This document shows positions 16,108 through 23,797 of a stretch of 64,000 nucleotides of DNA, one piece after another (the stretch's first letter is position 1; each line of letters opens with the position of its first letter). The position numbers and the translations under genes were made by a program. The stretch is from Variovorax sp. OV700. GTDB taxonomy: Bacteria > Pseudomonadota > Gammaproteobacteria > Burkholderiales > Burkholderiaceae_C. The stretch is taken from positions 62,001 to 126,000 of the forward strand of contig NZ_FNDR01000012.1 of NCBI RefSeq assembly GCF_900099805.1. The letters are read 5' to 3'. A model generated the notes under the pieces. It did no database searches, was not told where the DNA came from, and was given only the letters and a program-made list of their open reading frames with translations.

Positions 16108-17040
16108 ATGGACGTCCAATCGCTGACCCTGCTGGTGGAAATCCTTGACGCCGGCAACCTGAGCGCGGCGGCCCGCCGGCTCAAGATGAGCCGCGCCAAC
16201 GTCAGCTATCACCTGAACCAGCTGGAGCGCTCGGTCGGCGCGCAGCTGGTGCGGCGCACCACCCGCCGCGCCGAGCCGACCGAGATCGGCTTGCGCCTGT
16301 ACCAGCATGGCGTCGCCATCCAGACCGAGCTCTTGGCCGCGCGCGAGTCGGTCACCACGCTGGGCGAGGGGCTGCAGGGCCGCGTGCGGCTGAGCGTGCC
16401 CAGCGGCTACGGACAACTGGTGATGGCCGACTGGCTGATCGACTTCAAGCGCCAGTACCCCGGCATCGTGCTCGACGTGGTGTTCGAAAACCGCATCGAA
16501 GACCTGCTGCGCGACGAGGTCGATATCGCGGTGCGCGTGATTCCCGAGCCGCCGCAGAACCTGGTGGCGCGCGACCTGGGGCCGGTGCGCTACGTGGCCT
16601 GCGCGTCACGCGACTATGCACATAAGCATCCGCTGCCGGTGCAGCTCGACGAACTGCAGGGCGCGCCCGTGGTCACGGCGGCCGTCATAGGCCGGCAGCT
16701 GCGCGTGTCGGCCTACCAGGGCCAGAATCTGGGAGTGGTGCGGCGCGAGGTGATCCTGGAGCCGACGTTGATCTCGGAGAACTTTCTGTTCCTGCGCCAG
16801 GCCGTTCTCGCGGGCCTGGGCATCGGCCTCGTGCCCGACTACGTGGTGCAGGAGGACGTGCGCAAGGGCGATGTGGTGACCACGCTCGACGACTGGCGCC
16901 TCTCCATCTTCGGAACGCAGATGTTCATGCTCTATATGCCGAACCGCCAGCACACCCGCGCGATCCGGACCTTCATCGACTTCATCCTGGAGCGCGTGCG
17001 GGCGCCTGGCGCCGAACCGGCCGATCAGTCGCAGCGGTAG
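16108..17040 (+). CDS. LysR-family transcriptional regulator
   Basis: A regulator of 310 residues. The N-terminal winged helix-turn-helix (residues 1-60) reads DVQSLTLLVEILDAGNLSAAARRLKMSRANVSYHLNQLE. The rest is an effector-binding domain of the periplasmic-binding-protein type (LysR_substrate), with RVRLSVPSGYGQLVMADWLIDF at its start. It is transcribed away from the acyl-CoA operon, the classical layout in which a LysR protein activates the divergent genes in response to a pathway intermediate. Its 3' end overlaps the converging lipoprotein gene by 16 bp. Confidence 0.95.
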   Translation: MDVQSLTLLVEILDAGNLSAAARRLKMSRANVSYHLNQLERSVGAQLVRRTTRRAEPTEIGLRLYQHGVAIQTELLAARESVTTLGEGLQGRVRLSVPSGYGQLVMADWLIDFKRQYPGIVLDVVFENRIEDLLRDEVDIAVRVIPEPPQNLVARDLGPVRYVACASRDYAHKHPLPVQLDELQGAPVVTAAVIGRQLRVSAYQGQNLGVVRREVILEPTLISENFLFLRQAVLAGLGIGLVPDYVVQEDVRKGDVVTTLDDWRLSIFGTQMFMLYMPNRQHTRAIRTFIDFILERVRAPGAEPADQSQR

Positions 17041-17252
17041 GTGACTTCGGCATTCGGCGCGCGGGCTGCCGCCTTTGGGTCGAGGTAGCGCAGCGGGGCG
17101 CCGAAGTTGCGGCAGTAGGCCTCCGCGTCCTTTGCCGTGGGCGACTTGTACACGCCGTCCCCCAGCCGTGTGACGAGGGGTGCCGGCCCCGATGCGCATG
17201 CCGCGAGGAGAGCGGCCGGAACGAGCAGGCAGAGGGTGAGGGAGCGTCGCAT
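17025..17252 (-). CDS. Small lipoprotein, function unknown
   Basis: A 75-residue predicted lipoprotein. The signal peptide MRRSLTLCLLVPAALLAAC has a lipobox LAAC with Cys19 as lipidation site. The mature part is about 55 residues, with two further Cys residues (AYCRNFG and the C-terminal TYRCD) that could form a disulphide bond. No family is recognised with confidence. The frame remains open much further upstream, but that region is antisense to ureidoglycolate lyase; the lipobox fixes the start. Its last 16 bp overlap the end of the converging LysR gene. Confidence 0.72.
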   Translation of the reverse strand: MRRSLTLCLLVPAALLAACASGPAPLVTRLGDGVYKSPTAKDAEAYCRNFGAPLRYLDPKAAARAPNAEVTYRCD

Positions 17253-17366
17253 CGGGAAGGCGCAAGGCTGCGCAGAGGAACAAGAAGCCCGCGACTTTAG
17301 CGCCTGCCGGTCCGGCGCCGGCTGGGATGAGATGACCAGCGGCATGTTTTCTGCTGTACTGGCCGC

Positions 17367-17888
17367 ATGAACGATGCCGCTCCCCGCGCCGCCCTGATGC
17401 CACTCGCCGTGCAACCGCTGACGCCGCAAGCCTTCGCACCCTATGGCACTGTGATCGAGGCACCGGCCGGCGCAGGCCGCCCGATCAACGGCGGCAATGC
17501 GCAGCGCTTCGACCTGGTTTCCGATCTGCAGCTCGGCACCGCGAACGGCCGGCCGATGCTCGCACTGTTCCGCGCAGAGGCGCGGCGCTTTCCGCACCAG
17601 GTCACGGAGATGGAGCGCCACGCGCTCGGCAGCCAGACCTTCGTGCCGCTCGGAGAAAGGCGCTTCGTCATCGTGGTTGCGCCGCGCGGCGCGGCGCCGT
17701 CTCCGGAGACGCTTGCCGCTTTCATCACCGACGGGCTGCAGGGCGTAACGCTCGCGCCCGGCACCTGGCACCACGCGCTGCTGGCCGTGGACGCGGGCGA
17801 CTTCGTGGTGGTGGAGCGTGCCGGCGATGCGGTCGATTGCGACACCTGCGCGTTCGCGGCGCCGGCGATCGTCGACTGGGAAAGCTAG
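17367..17888 (+). CDS. allA: Ureidoglycolate lyase
   Basis: A 173-residue AllA-family enzyme that cleaves ureidoglycolate to glyoxylate and urea in purine/allantoin breakdown. Supporting motifs are the N-terminal LTPQAFAPYGTVIEAP, the NGGNAQRFD segment, the central HQVTEMERHALGSQTFVPLG and the cupin-like TLAPGTWHHALLAV with its paired His. Length fits the family. No other allantoin genes are in the window. The nucleoside hydrolase at the left edge is purine-related but 17 kb away and not an operon partner. The stop codon lies in a CTAG shared with the converging gene. Confidence 0.9.
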   Translation: MNDAAPRAALMPLAVQPLTPQAFAPYGTVIEAPAGAGRPINGGNAQRFDLVSDLQLGTANGRPMLALFRAEARRFPHQVTEMERHALGSQTFVPLGERRFVIVVAPRGAAPSPETLAAFITDGLQGVTLAPGTWHHALLAVDAGDFVVVERAGDAVDCDTCAFAAPAIVDWES

Positions 17889-18250
17889 GCGCTCTTGCCG
17901 GCGGGCTTTTTCTTCCCGGCGAGACTTTGCGCCACCTGAACAGCCTCCCGGGCCAGCGCCGTCAACGCTTCGTGGTCTTCGATGGTCTCGATGGGAACCT
18001 GGAAATACTTTCGCACCTGCACGCGCCGGGCCTTCGTGTCGTAGGCAAAGCATTGGCTGCCCAGCTTCTCGTATTTCGGCCGGGTGTCCTTGTCCACGAC
18101 GAAGTACAGGGTGCTGCCCATGATCATCCCGAACTGCGTGGCATCGGCCGACAGCCCCGTTCCGCCGAAGAAGCGGGTCCTGGCGATGCGCGGGATTCCG
18201 GAGAGTCGGTCCACGATGAAATCGGCGAACTGCGACGAGGCTTCCGACAT
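17885..18250 (-). CDS. TfoX N-terminal domain protein
   Basis: A 121-residue protein consisting of one TfoX_N domain. It has the typical RTRFFGGTGLSADATQFGMIMGSTLYFVVDKDTRPKYEKLG core, followed by a basic tail (AGKKKPAGKSA). TfoX/Sxy proteins regulate competence genes in gamma-proteobacteria, but single-domain members in beta-proteobacteria are mostly uncharacterised. Its stop codon and that of the converging allA gene both use the palindrome CTAG at 17885-17888, leaving no spacer and no obvious terminator between them. Confidence 0.85.
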   Translation of the reverse strand: MSEASSQFADFIVDRLSGIPRIARTRFFGGTGLSADATQFGMIMGSTLYFVVDKDTRPKYEKLGSQCFAYDTKARRVQVRKYFQVPIETIEDHEALTALAREAVQVAQSLAGKKKPAGKSA

Positions 18251-18299
18251 GATGTTGCTGGCGCCAGGCGCCGGATGGAAAGAGCGCAGTGTCGCCGAG

Positions 18300-19481
18300 T
18301 CAGCCCGCCGCGATGTGCTCTGCCATCCGGATCAGCGACAGGTCCGATCCGGCCGGCCCGAGCAGCGAAATACCGAGCGGCGCACCGTCGCGCTGCGCGA
18401 GCGGCATCGACAACTGCGGAAAGCCCGCGAGCCCCGCGATGCAGAGCATCTGGATCGCGCGGTTGCGATAGTCCTCCAGCCCCGCTTCGCTCTCGCTGCG
18501 CAGCGGCGCGATGTCGGGCATGGTCGGCATCAGCAGCACGCCGTCGGTGCCGAGCAGTTGCGCCAGGTGGCCGCGGAAGGCGGCGCGAAACGCGCGGCCG
18601 GCGGCAATCTGCGCGTCGGTCACGTCGCGCGACCAGGCAAAGCGCTCGGCCACGCCAGGACCGAGGGGTGGCGCGTAGCGTTCGATCAACGGACCGTCGG
18701 TGAGCCAGGCCTCGTGCGCCTGCACGTAGCGAAAATTCCAGTACATCGCATCGAAGGAGTCGAGCGCAACGTTGATGCCCTGCGCTTCGCCGAATACGTC
18801 CTGCACGCGCGCGGCTGCATCGGCCAGTGCACCGGCAGCGGCCGGTGCGGCAAGCGACCAGACGTCTTCGGGGCGCAGCAGCCGCACGCGCTGCGGGAGC
18901 GCGGGCGCGTCGTCGCCCAGCAGCACGTCGGCCACGCGCGCGAAGGTGCCGATGTCGCGTGCGAACCAGCCGCAGGTGTCCAGGCTGGGCGACAGGTCCA
19001 GTACGCCATCGAGGCTCACGCGGCCGTGCGTGGGACGCAGGCCGTACAAGCCGCAATGGTTGGCCGGTGCGCGCACCGAGCCGCCGGTGTCGGTGCCCAG
19101 CGCGAAGTCGCAAAGATTCCACGACACCGCCGAGGCCGAACCCGACGAGCTGCCGCCCGTGATGCGGTCCTTGGCCGCGCCGTTGATCGGCGCGCCGAAA
19201 TGCGCGTTGTTGCCGTTCATCGAGAACGCGAGTTCGTCGGTCACCGTTTTGCCGATGAAGCGGGCGCCCGCATCGAGCAGCTTCTGCACTGTGGGCGCGG
19301 TGCGCGTCTTGATGCCCGACATGGCAAGCACGATCGGGCTGCCGCCGCCCGTCGGGTAGCCCGCCACGTCGAACAAGTCCTTGGCGGCAAAGCTCAGGTC
19401 GGCCAGCGGACCGGTGCCTGCGCGCGCCACGGGCACGTCGGGGTAGGGAACGAAAGCATGTGCGGGGTCGAACAGCGGCAT
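18300..19481 (-). CDS. Amidase (amidase-signature family)
   Basis: A 393-residue amide hydrolase with the Ser-Ser-Lys triad of the amidase-signature family: the lysine in LSFAAKDLFDV near residue 30, and the glycine/serine-rich signature ITGGSSSGSASAVSW followed by DTGGSVRAPANHCGLYGLRPT. It is somewhat short for the family (usually 450 or more residues) but both ends look complete. No strong ribosome site precedes the MPLFDPAHAF start. It lies 28 bp after the last gene of the peptide-type ABC transporter, so it probably hydrolyses an amide imported by that system. The substrate is unknown. Confidence 0.9.
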   Translation of the reverse strand: MPLFDPAHAFVPYPDVPVARAGTGPLADLSFAAKDLFDVAGYPTGGGSPIVLAMSGIKTRTAPTVQKLLDAGARFIGKTVTDELAFSMNGNNAHFGAPINGAAKDRITGGSSSGSASAVSWNLCDFALGTDTGGSVRAPANHCGLYGLRPTHGRVSLDGVLDLSPSLDTCGWFARDIGTFARVADVLLGDDAPALPQRVRLLRPEDVWSLAAPAAAGALADAAARVQDVFGEAQGINVALDSFDAMYWNFRYVQAHEAWLTDGPLIERYAPPLGPGVAERFAWSRDVTDAQIAAGRAFRAAFRGHLAQLLGTDGVLLMPTMPDIAPLRSESEAGLEDYRNRAIQMLCIAGLAGFPQLSMPLAQRDGAPLGISLLGPAGSDLSLIRMAEHIAAG

Positions 19482-19509
19482 GGCGATGAAGGGTTTGGAC
19501 GAAGAGATT

Positions 19510-20538
19510 TCAGGCGACCAGGACGGGCGCGGTGGCCGCGGCGGCGTCCGGGCGGATGCAGCGCGCGCGGTGATTCGGCGCAAGCTCCACCGCCGTGGGC
19601 TGCGCGGCCCGGCACATGTCATTCGCAAGCGCGCAGCGCTCGGCAAAGGCGCAGCCCGGCGGCAGGGACGAGAGGTCGGGCGGCGCGCCGCCGATGGTCT
19701 CAAGCCGCGTGCCACGCGCCAGCGCACCGTGCGCGCGGCTCTTGAGCAATGCGATGGTATAGGGATGCCGCGGCGAGCGGATCAACTCGCGGGCGGTGCC
19801 TTCCTCGACGATGCGCCCGGCATACATCACGGCAATGCGGTCGGCCACTTCGACGGCCGCGCCGATGTCGTGCGTGACGAAGATCACCGAAAGACCAAGG
19901 TCGCGCTGCAGTTCGCGCAGCAGCAGCAGAATCTGGATCTGCACCGTGGCATCGAGTGCGGTGGTCGGCTCGTCGGCCAGCAGCAGCTGGGGCTTGCAGG
20001 CCAGTGCCAGCGCGATCATGGCGCGCTGGCGCATGCCGCCCGACATCTCGTGCGGATAGGCGGCCAGCCGGCGTTCGGGGCTCGGAATGCGCACCCGTTC
20101 GAACAGCGCAAGCGCGCGCTGCCGCGCCTCGGATTCGGAAGCGGCTTCATGGCGGCGAATCGATTCCACGATCTGGGCGCCCACCGAATACACCGGGTCG
20201 AGCGCCAGCAAGGGCTCCTGAAAGATCATCGACGCCACCTTGCCGCGGAAGTCGAACAGCTCGCGCTGCGGCATCGCAAGCACGTCGCGGCCCGCCACCT
20301 GCACCTGGCCGCCAATGCGCGTGCGACGCTCCGGATGCAGGCGCAGCAGCGTTCGCATGGTCACGCTCTTGCCCGAGCCCGATTCGCCGATGAGCGCCAC
20401 CACTTCACCGCGCCGCACGTCCAGGCTCACGCCGCTGACGGCATGCACGGGCTTGCGTCCGCCCGAGAAGGTGACGCTGAGGTCGCGCAGGCGGACCATC
20501 GGTTCGCCGTCGAGAATGACGTTGCTGTTGGTGCTCAT
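19510..20538 (-). CDS. Peptide/nickel ABC transporter ATPase (DppD-type)
   Basis: A 342-residue ATP-binding subunit. It has Walker A GESGSGKS, the signature YPHEMSGGMRQRAMIALALAC, and Walker B QLLLADEPTTALD followed by the switch His in FVTHD. The C-terminal oligopeptide-transporter extension carries the Cys cluster CAFAERCALANDMC...C found in Dpp/Opp ATPases. The start ATG overlaps the stop of the preceding ATPase by four bases. The two ATPases form the motor for the permeases encoded upstream. Confidence 0.94.
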   Translation of the reverse strand: MSTNSNVILDGEPMVRLRDLSVTFSGGRKPVHAVSGVSLDVRRGEVVALIGESGSGKSVTMRTLLRLHPERRTRIGGQVQVAGRDVLAMPQRELFDFRGKVASMIFQEPLLALDPVYSVGAQIVESIRRHEAASESEARQRALALFERVRIPSPERRLAAYPHEMSGGMRQRAMIALALACKPQLLLADEPTTALDATVQIQILLLLRELQRDLGLSVIFVTHDIGAAVEVADRIAVMYAGRIVEEGTARELIRSPRHPYTIALLKSRAHGALARGTRLETIGGAPPDLSSLPPGCAFAERCALANDMCRAAQPTAVELAPNHRARCIRPDAAAATAPVLVA

Positions 20539-21575
20539 GCTGCTCGCCTCATCGCTTGTTGCGCCAGCGGATGCCCGCTTCCAGGCTCGTGGACCAGGCA
20601 GCTCACCGCATGCTGCGAGCCCGTGGCAATGCGTTCGGGAACGACCTGGCTGCACACCGGCGCGGCCAGGGCGCAGCGCGGATGAAAGCGGCAGCCGGTG
20701 GGCGGGTCGATGGGGTTCGGCGGGTCGCCGGCCAGCGGGGCTTCCTCGGTGCGATGGTCGGGGTCCATCGAGGGCATGGAGGACAGCAGCGCGCGTGTGT
20801 AGGAATGGGCCGGCGCCTCGTAGAGCGCGTCGGCCGGTCCGATCTCGGCCACCTGGCCGAGGTACATCACCATGACGCGGTCGCTCACGTAGCGGACCAC
20901 GTTGAGATCATGGCTGATGAAGAGGTAGGTGAGGCCGAATTCGGCCTTGAGGTCTAGCAGCAGGTTGATCACTTGTGCCTCGACTGATTTGTCGAGCGCC
21001 GACACGGCCTCGTCGAGGATGACCATGCGCGGCTGGAGCGCCAGCGCACGCGCGATGTTGACGCGCTGGCGCTGGCCGCCTGAAAGCTCGTGCGGATAGC
21101 GCTCCGCAAAGCGCTGCGGCTCGAGGCCGACGCGCGACAGCAGGTCGCGCGCGCGGGCCACGGCTTCTCGTCGTGTCACACCATGCACCTGCGGGCCGAA
21201 GGCGATCGAGTCCTCGATGGTGAGGCGCGGGTTGAGGGAGGCGTAGCTGTCCTGGAACACCATCTGCACCTGCCGGCGGAATTCCTTCAGCGGCAGGTCG
21301 CGGCTTCCGACCTCGCGGCCGTCGAACACGACTTCGCCGCGCGTCGGTTCGATGAGCTGCATCAGGAGACGCGCGGTGGTCGACTTGCCGCAGCCCGATT
21401 CGCCGACCACGCCGAGCGTCTCGCCCTTCATTACCTCGAAGTCCACGCCGTCCACCGCGCGCACCATGCCGCCGCCGCGGCCCAGCGGATCTTTCTTGAG
21501 CGGGAAGTGCTTGACGAGTCCTGCAATGGTGAGAAGCGGTTGTGCGGGGCCGCCGATGTCTTTCAGTGCGTCCAT
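20535..21575 (-). CDS. Peptide ABC transporter ATPase (DppF/OppF-type)
   Basis: A 346-residue ATP-binding subunit. It has Walker A GESGCGKST, the signature HELSGGQRQRVNIARAL, and Walker B RMVILDEAVSALDKS with the switch His in FISHD. The C-terminal oligopeptide extension is TGCRFHPRCALAAPVCS. In the direction of transcription it comes before the DppD-type ATPase, the reverse of the usual dppD-dppF order. A 340-bp gap holding palindromic repeat copy 2 separates it from dppC upstream. Confidence 0.94.
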   Translation of the reverse strand: MDALKDIGGPAQPLLTIAGLVKHFPLKKDPLGRGGGMVRAVDGVDFEVMKGETLGVVGESGCGKSTTARLLMQLIEPTRGEVVFDGREVGSRDLPLKEFRRQVQMVFQDSYASLNPRLTIEDSIAFGPQVHGVTRREAVARARDLLSRVGLEPQRFAERYPHELSGGQRQRVNIARALALQPRMVILDEAVSALDKSVEAQVINLLLDLKAEFGLTYLFISHDLNVVRYVSDRVMVMYLGQVAEIGPADALYEAPAHSYTRALLSSMPSMDPDHRTEEAPLAGDPPNPIDPPTGCRFHPRCALAAPVCSQVVPERIATGSQHAVSCLVHEPGSGHPLAQQAMRRAA

Positions 21576-21616
21576 GCGGTCATGCCTCTGTCGGTTTGCG
21601 TTGCGGGTGCTCCTGA

Positions 21617-21872
21617 TTCAGGGCGTGTGCACAGGCCACCGGGTACTCCCCTCCGCGAATGTCCCCCGCCTTCGGCTCCTCCTTTATTTCGCTGCGGGGA
21701 GCACTCGGCGCCCTGTGCCCAATGGGCGCTGCGGTTGTTCCGCTCGATCAACGACCGCGCCGCATGACGGTCACGTCGATGGGGTGCCTTGCGCAGCGAA
21801 ATAAAGGAGGAGCCCGAAGGGCGGGGGACATTCGCGGAGCAAGGTACCCCGTCGGCGGGAGCGCGCCCCGAA
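21617..21872. repeat. 256-bp palindromic intergenic repeat, copy 2
   Basis: Closely matches the element at 1700-1957 over its full length and in the same orientation on the plus strand. It begins TTCAGGGCG (21617-21625) and ends near 21872. The internal arms again share CTCCGCGAATGTCCCCCG and CTCCTCCTTTATTTCGCTGCG with their reverse complements, and the central small hairpin is kept (GCCCAATGGGC). The loop differs most between copies (for example around 21761-21775), while the arms are best conserved. It sits in the dppC to dppF gap of the ABC operon, without a transposase or target-site duplication that could be recognised. Confidence 0.88.
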
Positions 21873-21915
21873 CAAACCAACCGCGCACTCCGAGGCACAA
21901 AAAGACAAGCGCCCA

Positions 21916-22824
21916 TCACGAACCCTTGTTGTCCATCGCAGAACGCAAGCCGTCCGACAGGATGTTGAAGGAAATCGACGTGATGAAGATCATCACCCCC
22001 GGCAGCGCGGCCACCCAAGGCTGCACGTAGATCGCCGTGCGCAGCGTGTTGAGCATCAGGCCCCACTCCGGCTCTGGCGGCTTCACGCCCAGGCCCAGGA
22101 ACGAGAGGCCCGAGGCCAGGATCATCGACACCGCGATCAGGCTGGTGGCGTAGACGAAGATCGGCCCGAGCACATTTCCCAGCACGTGAACCCGCACGAT
22201 GGTGAACGGGCTCGCACCCGAGGCGCGCGCCGCCTCCACGTAGTCGCGGTTGCGCACCTGGGTGGTGACGCTCTCGGCCACACGCGCGATCTGCGGAATG
22301 AACACGATGGTGAGCGAGATCAGCGAGTTGACCACGCCCGCGCCCAGCGTGCCCGACAGCGCAATGGCCAGCAGCACCGAGGGAAAGGCGTAGAACACAT
22401 CGATGGTGCGCATGACCAGCGTGTTGGTGATGCCGCCCGCATAGCCGGCAACCAGGCCGATGACCGTGCCGAGCACGAAAGCGCAGAGCACCGGCGTGAT
22501 GCCGATGAAGAGCGACAGCCGCGCACCGACGATCAGCCGGGAGAGCATGTCGCGCCCGAGCTCGTCGCTGCCCAGCGGCAGGCCCGCGGTGCCGATGGGC
22601 TTGAGTCGCTTGAGCATCGACGACTGGTAGGCGTCGGCCGGTGCGATCCACGGGCCGATCAGCGCAAGCGCGATCAGCAGCAGCACGACGATGGCCGCGC
22701 CCACCGCTACCGGGTCGCGCCGGAAGCGCAGCCAGACGGAGGCCCAGTAGCCGCGGGAGCGCTGGGCCGGCAGCGGCTCGACGGCGGCCGCGACAGGGGA
22801 AGAAGAAGCGAGCACGGTGGACAT
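21916..22824 (-). CDS. Peptide ABC transporter permease (DppC-type)
   Basis: A 302-residue inner-membrane permease with about six transmembrane segments. The DppC/OppC N-terminal domain contains FRRDPVAVGAAIVVLLLIALALIGPWIAP and PLGSDELGRDMLSRLIVGARLSL. The EAA-type loop for ATPase contact is YVEAARASGASPFTIVRVHVLGN, and the C-terminus SISFNILSDGLRSAMDN is typical. The start at MSTVLASSSP (22824) is preferred. An in-frame ATG at 22857 would overlap dppB by 14 bp and give 11 more residues. Confidence 0.93.
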   Translation of the reverse strand: MSTVLASSSPVAAAVEPLPAQRSRGYWASVWLRFRRDPVAVGAAIVVLLLIALALIGPWIAPADAYQSSMLKRLKPIGTAGLPLGSDELGRDMLSRLIVGARLSLFIGITPVLCAFVLGTVIGLVAGYAGGITNTLVMRTIDVFYAFPSVLLAIALSGTLGAGVVNSLISLTIVFIPQIARVAESVTTQVRNRDYVEAARASGASPFTIVRVHVLGNVLGPIFVYATSLIAVSMILASGLSFLGLGVKPPEPEWGLMLNTLRTAIYVQPWVAALPGVMIFITSISFNILSDGLRSAMDNKGS

Positions 22825-22843
22825 GGCTTTTCCGGTTTCTTCT

Positions 22844-23797
22844 TCAGGCACGCGCAATGCGCGGATCGAGCAGCGTCTGCAGCACGTCGACCAGCAGGTT
22901 GAGCACCACGAAGAACAGCGCCAGCACGAGGATGGTCCCTTGCAGCAGCGGCAGGTCGCGCTGGAAGATGGCCGAATTCAGCAGAAAACCGGTGCCGGGC
23001 CACGAGAACACGGTCTCGATCAGGATCGAGCCGCCGAGCAGATAGCCCAGTTGCAGGCCCATCACGGCCAGAGCCGTGGGCGCCGCGTTCTTCACCATGT
23101 GGCGGAACACGCCGAAGTGCGTGAGCCCCTTGGCGCGCAAGCCCACGATGAACTCCTGGTCGAGGATGTCGGCCACCAGCGCGCGCACCGTGCGCGCGAT
23201 GATGCCCATCGGAATCACCGACATCGTGAGTGCCGGCAGCACCAGGAACTGCAGGTGCGCCCAGTCCCAGGCCCAGTCGTCGGAGCCGCTCGGGCCCGCG
23301 CCCGTGGCCGGCAGCCACATGAGCTGCGAGGAGAACACGATCACCATCACCATGCCGAGCCAGTAGTGCGGCACGCTCACGCCCAGCACCGACAGCATCG
23401 AGGCGAAGCGGTCCACCCACGACCCGCGGAAGTACCCCGCCACGAACCCGAACAGGCAGCCCAGCACGAAGCCGATGAACGTAGCCACCACCGCCAGCCG
23501 CAGCGTATTGCCGACGGCGGTGAGCACCTCCGACGCCACGGCGCGGTTGCTGGCAATGGACACGCCCAGGTCGCCGTGCAGCGCGCGCCAGACCCACATT
23601 GCGAACTGCTCGGGCAGCGAACGGTTGAAGCCGTAGAGCTCGCGCAGCTGCGCCTGCAGGTCGGCCGACGCATCGGGCGGCAGGATCGACACCAGCGGGT
23701 CGCCCGGCGCGATGTGCACCAGCAGGAAGCACACGAGCGCCACGCCGACCATGATCGGCACCGCGTAGACGATGCGGCGGATCAAATAGGCAAACAT
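22844..23797 (-). CDS. Peptide ABC transporter permease (DppB-type)
   Basis: A 317-residue permease whose start MFAYLIRRIVYAVPIMVGVALVCF is characteristic of DppB/OppB. Other landmarks are HIAPGDPL, the periplasmic GFNRSLPEQF loop, SVPHYWLGMVMVIVFS, and the cytoplasmic coupling loop FIVGLRAKGLTHFGVFRHMVKNAA. The ATG is fused to the stop codon of the binding-protein gene (TGATG), so the two are coupled. With the DppC-type partner it forms the membrane channel. Confidence 0.95.
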   Translation of the reverse strand: MFAYLIRRIVYAVPIMVGVALVCFLLVHIAPGDPLVSILPPDASADLQAQLRELYGFNRSLPEQFAMWVWRALHGDLGVSIASNRAVASEVLTAVGNTLRLAVVATFIGFVLGCLFGFVAGYFRGSWVDRFASMLSVLGVSVPHYWLGMVMVIVFSSQLMWLPATGAGPSGSDDWAWDWAHLQFLVLPALTMSVIPMGIIARTVRALVADILDQEFIVGLRAKGLTHFGVFRHMVKNAAPTALAVMGLQLGYLLGGSILIETVFSWPGTGFLLNSAIFQRDLPLLQGTILVLALFFVVLNLLVDVLQTLLDPRIARA

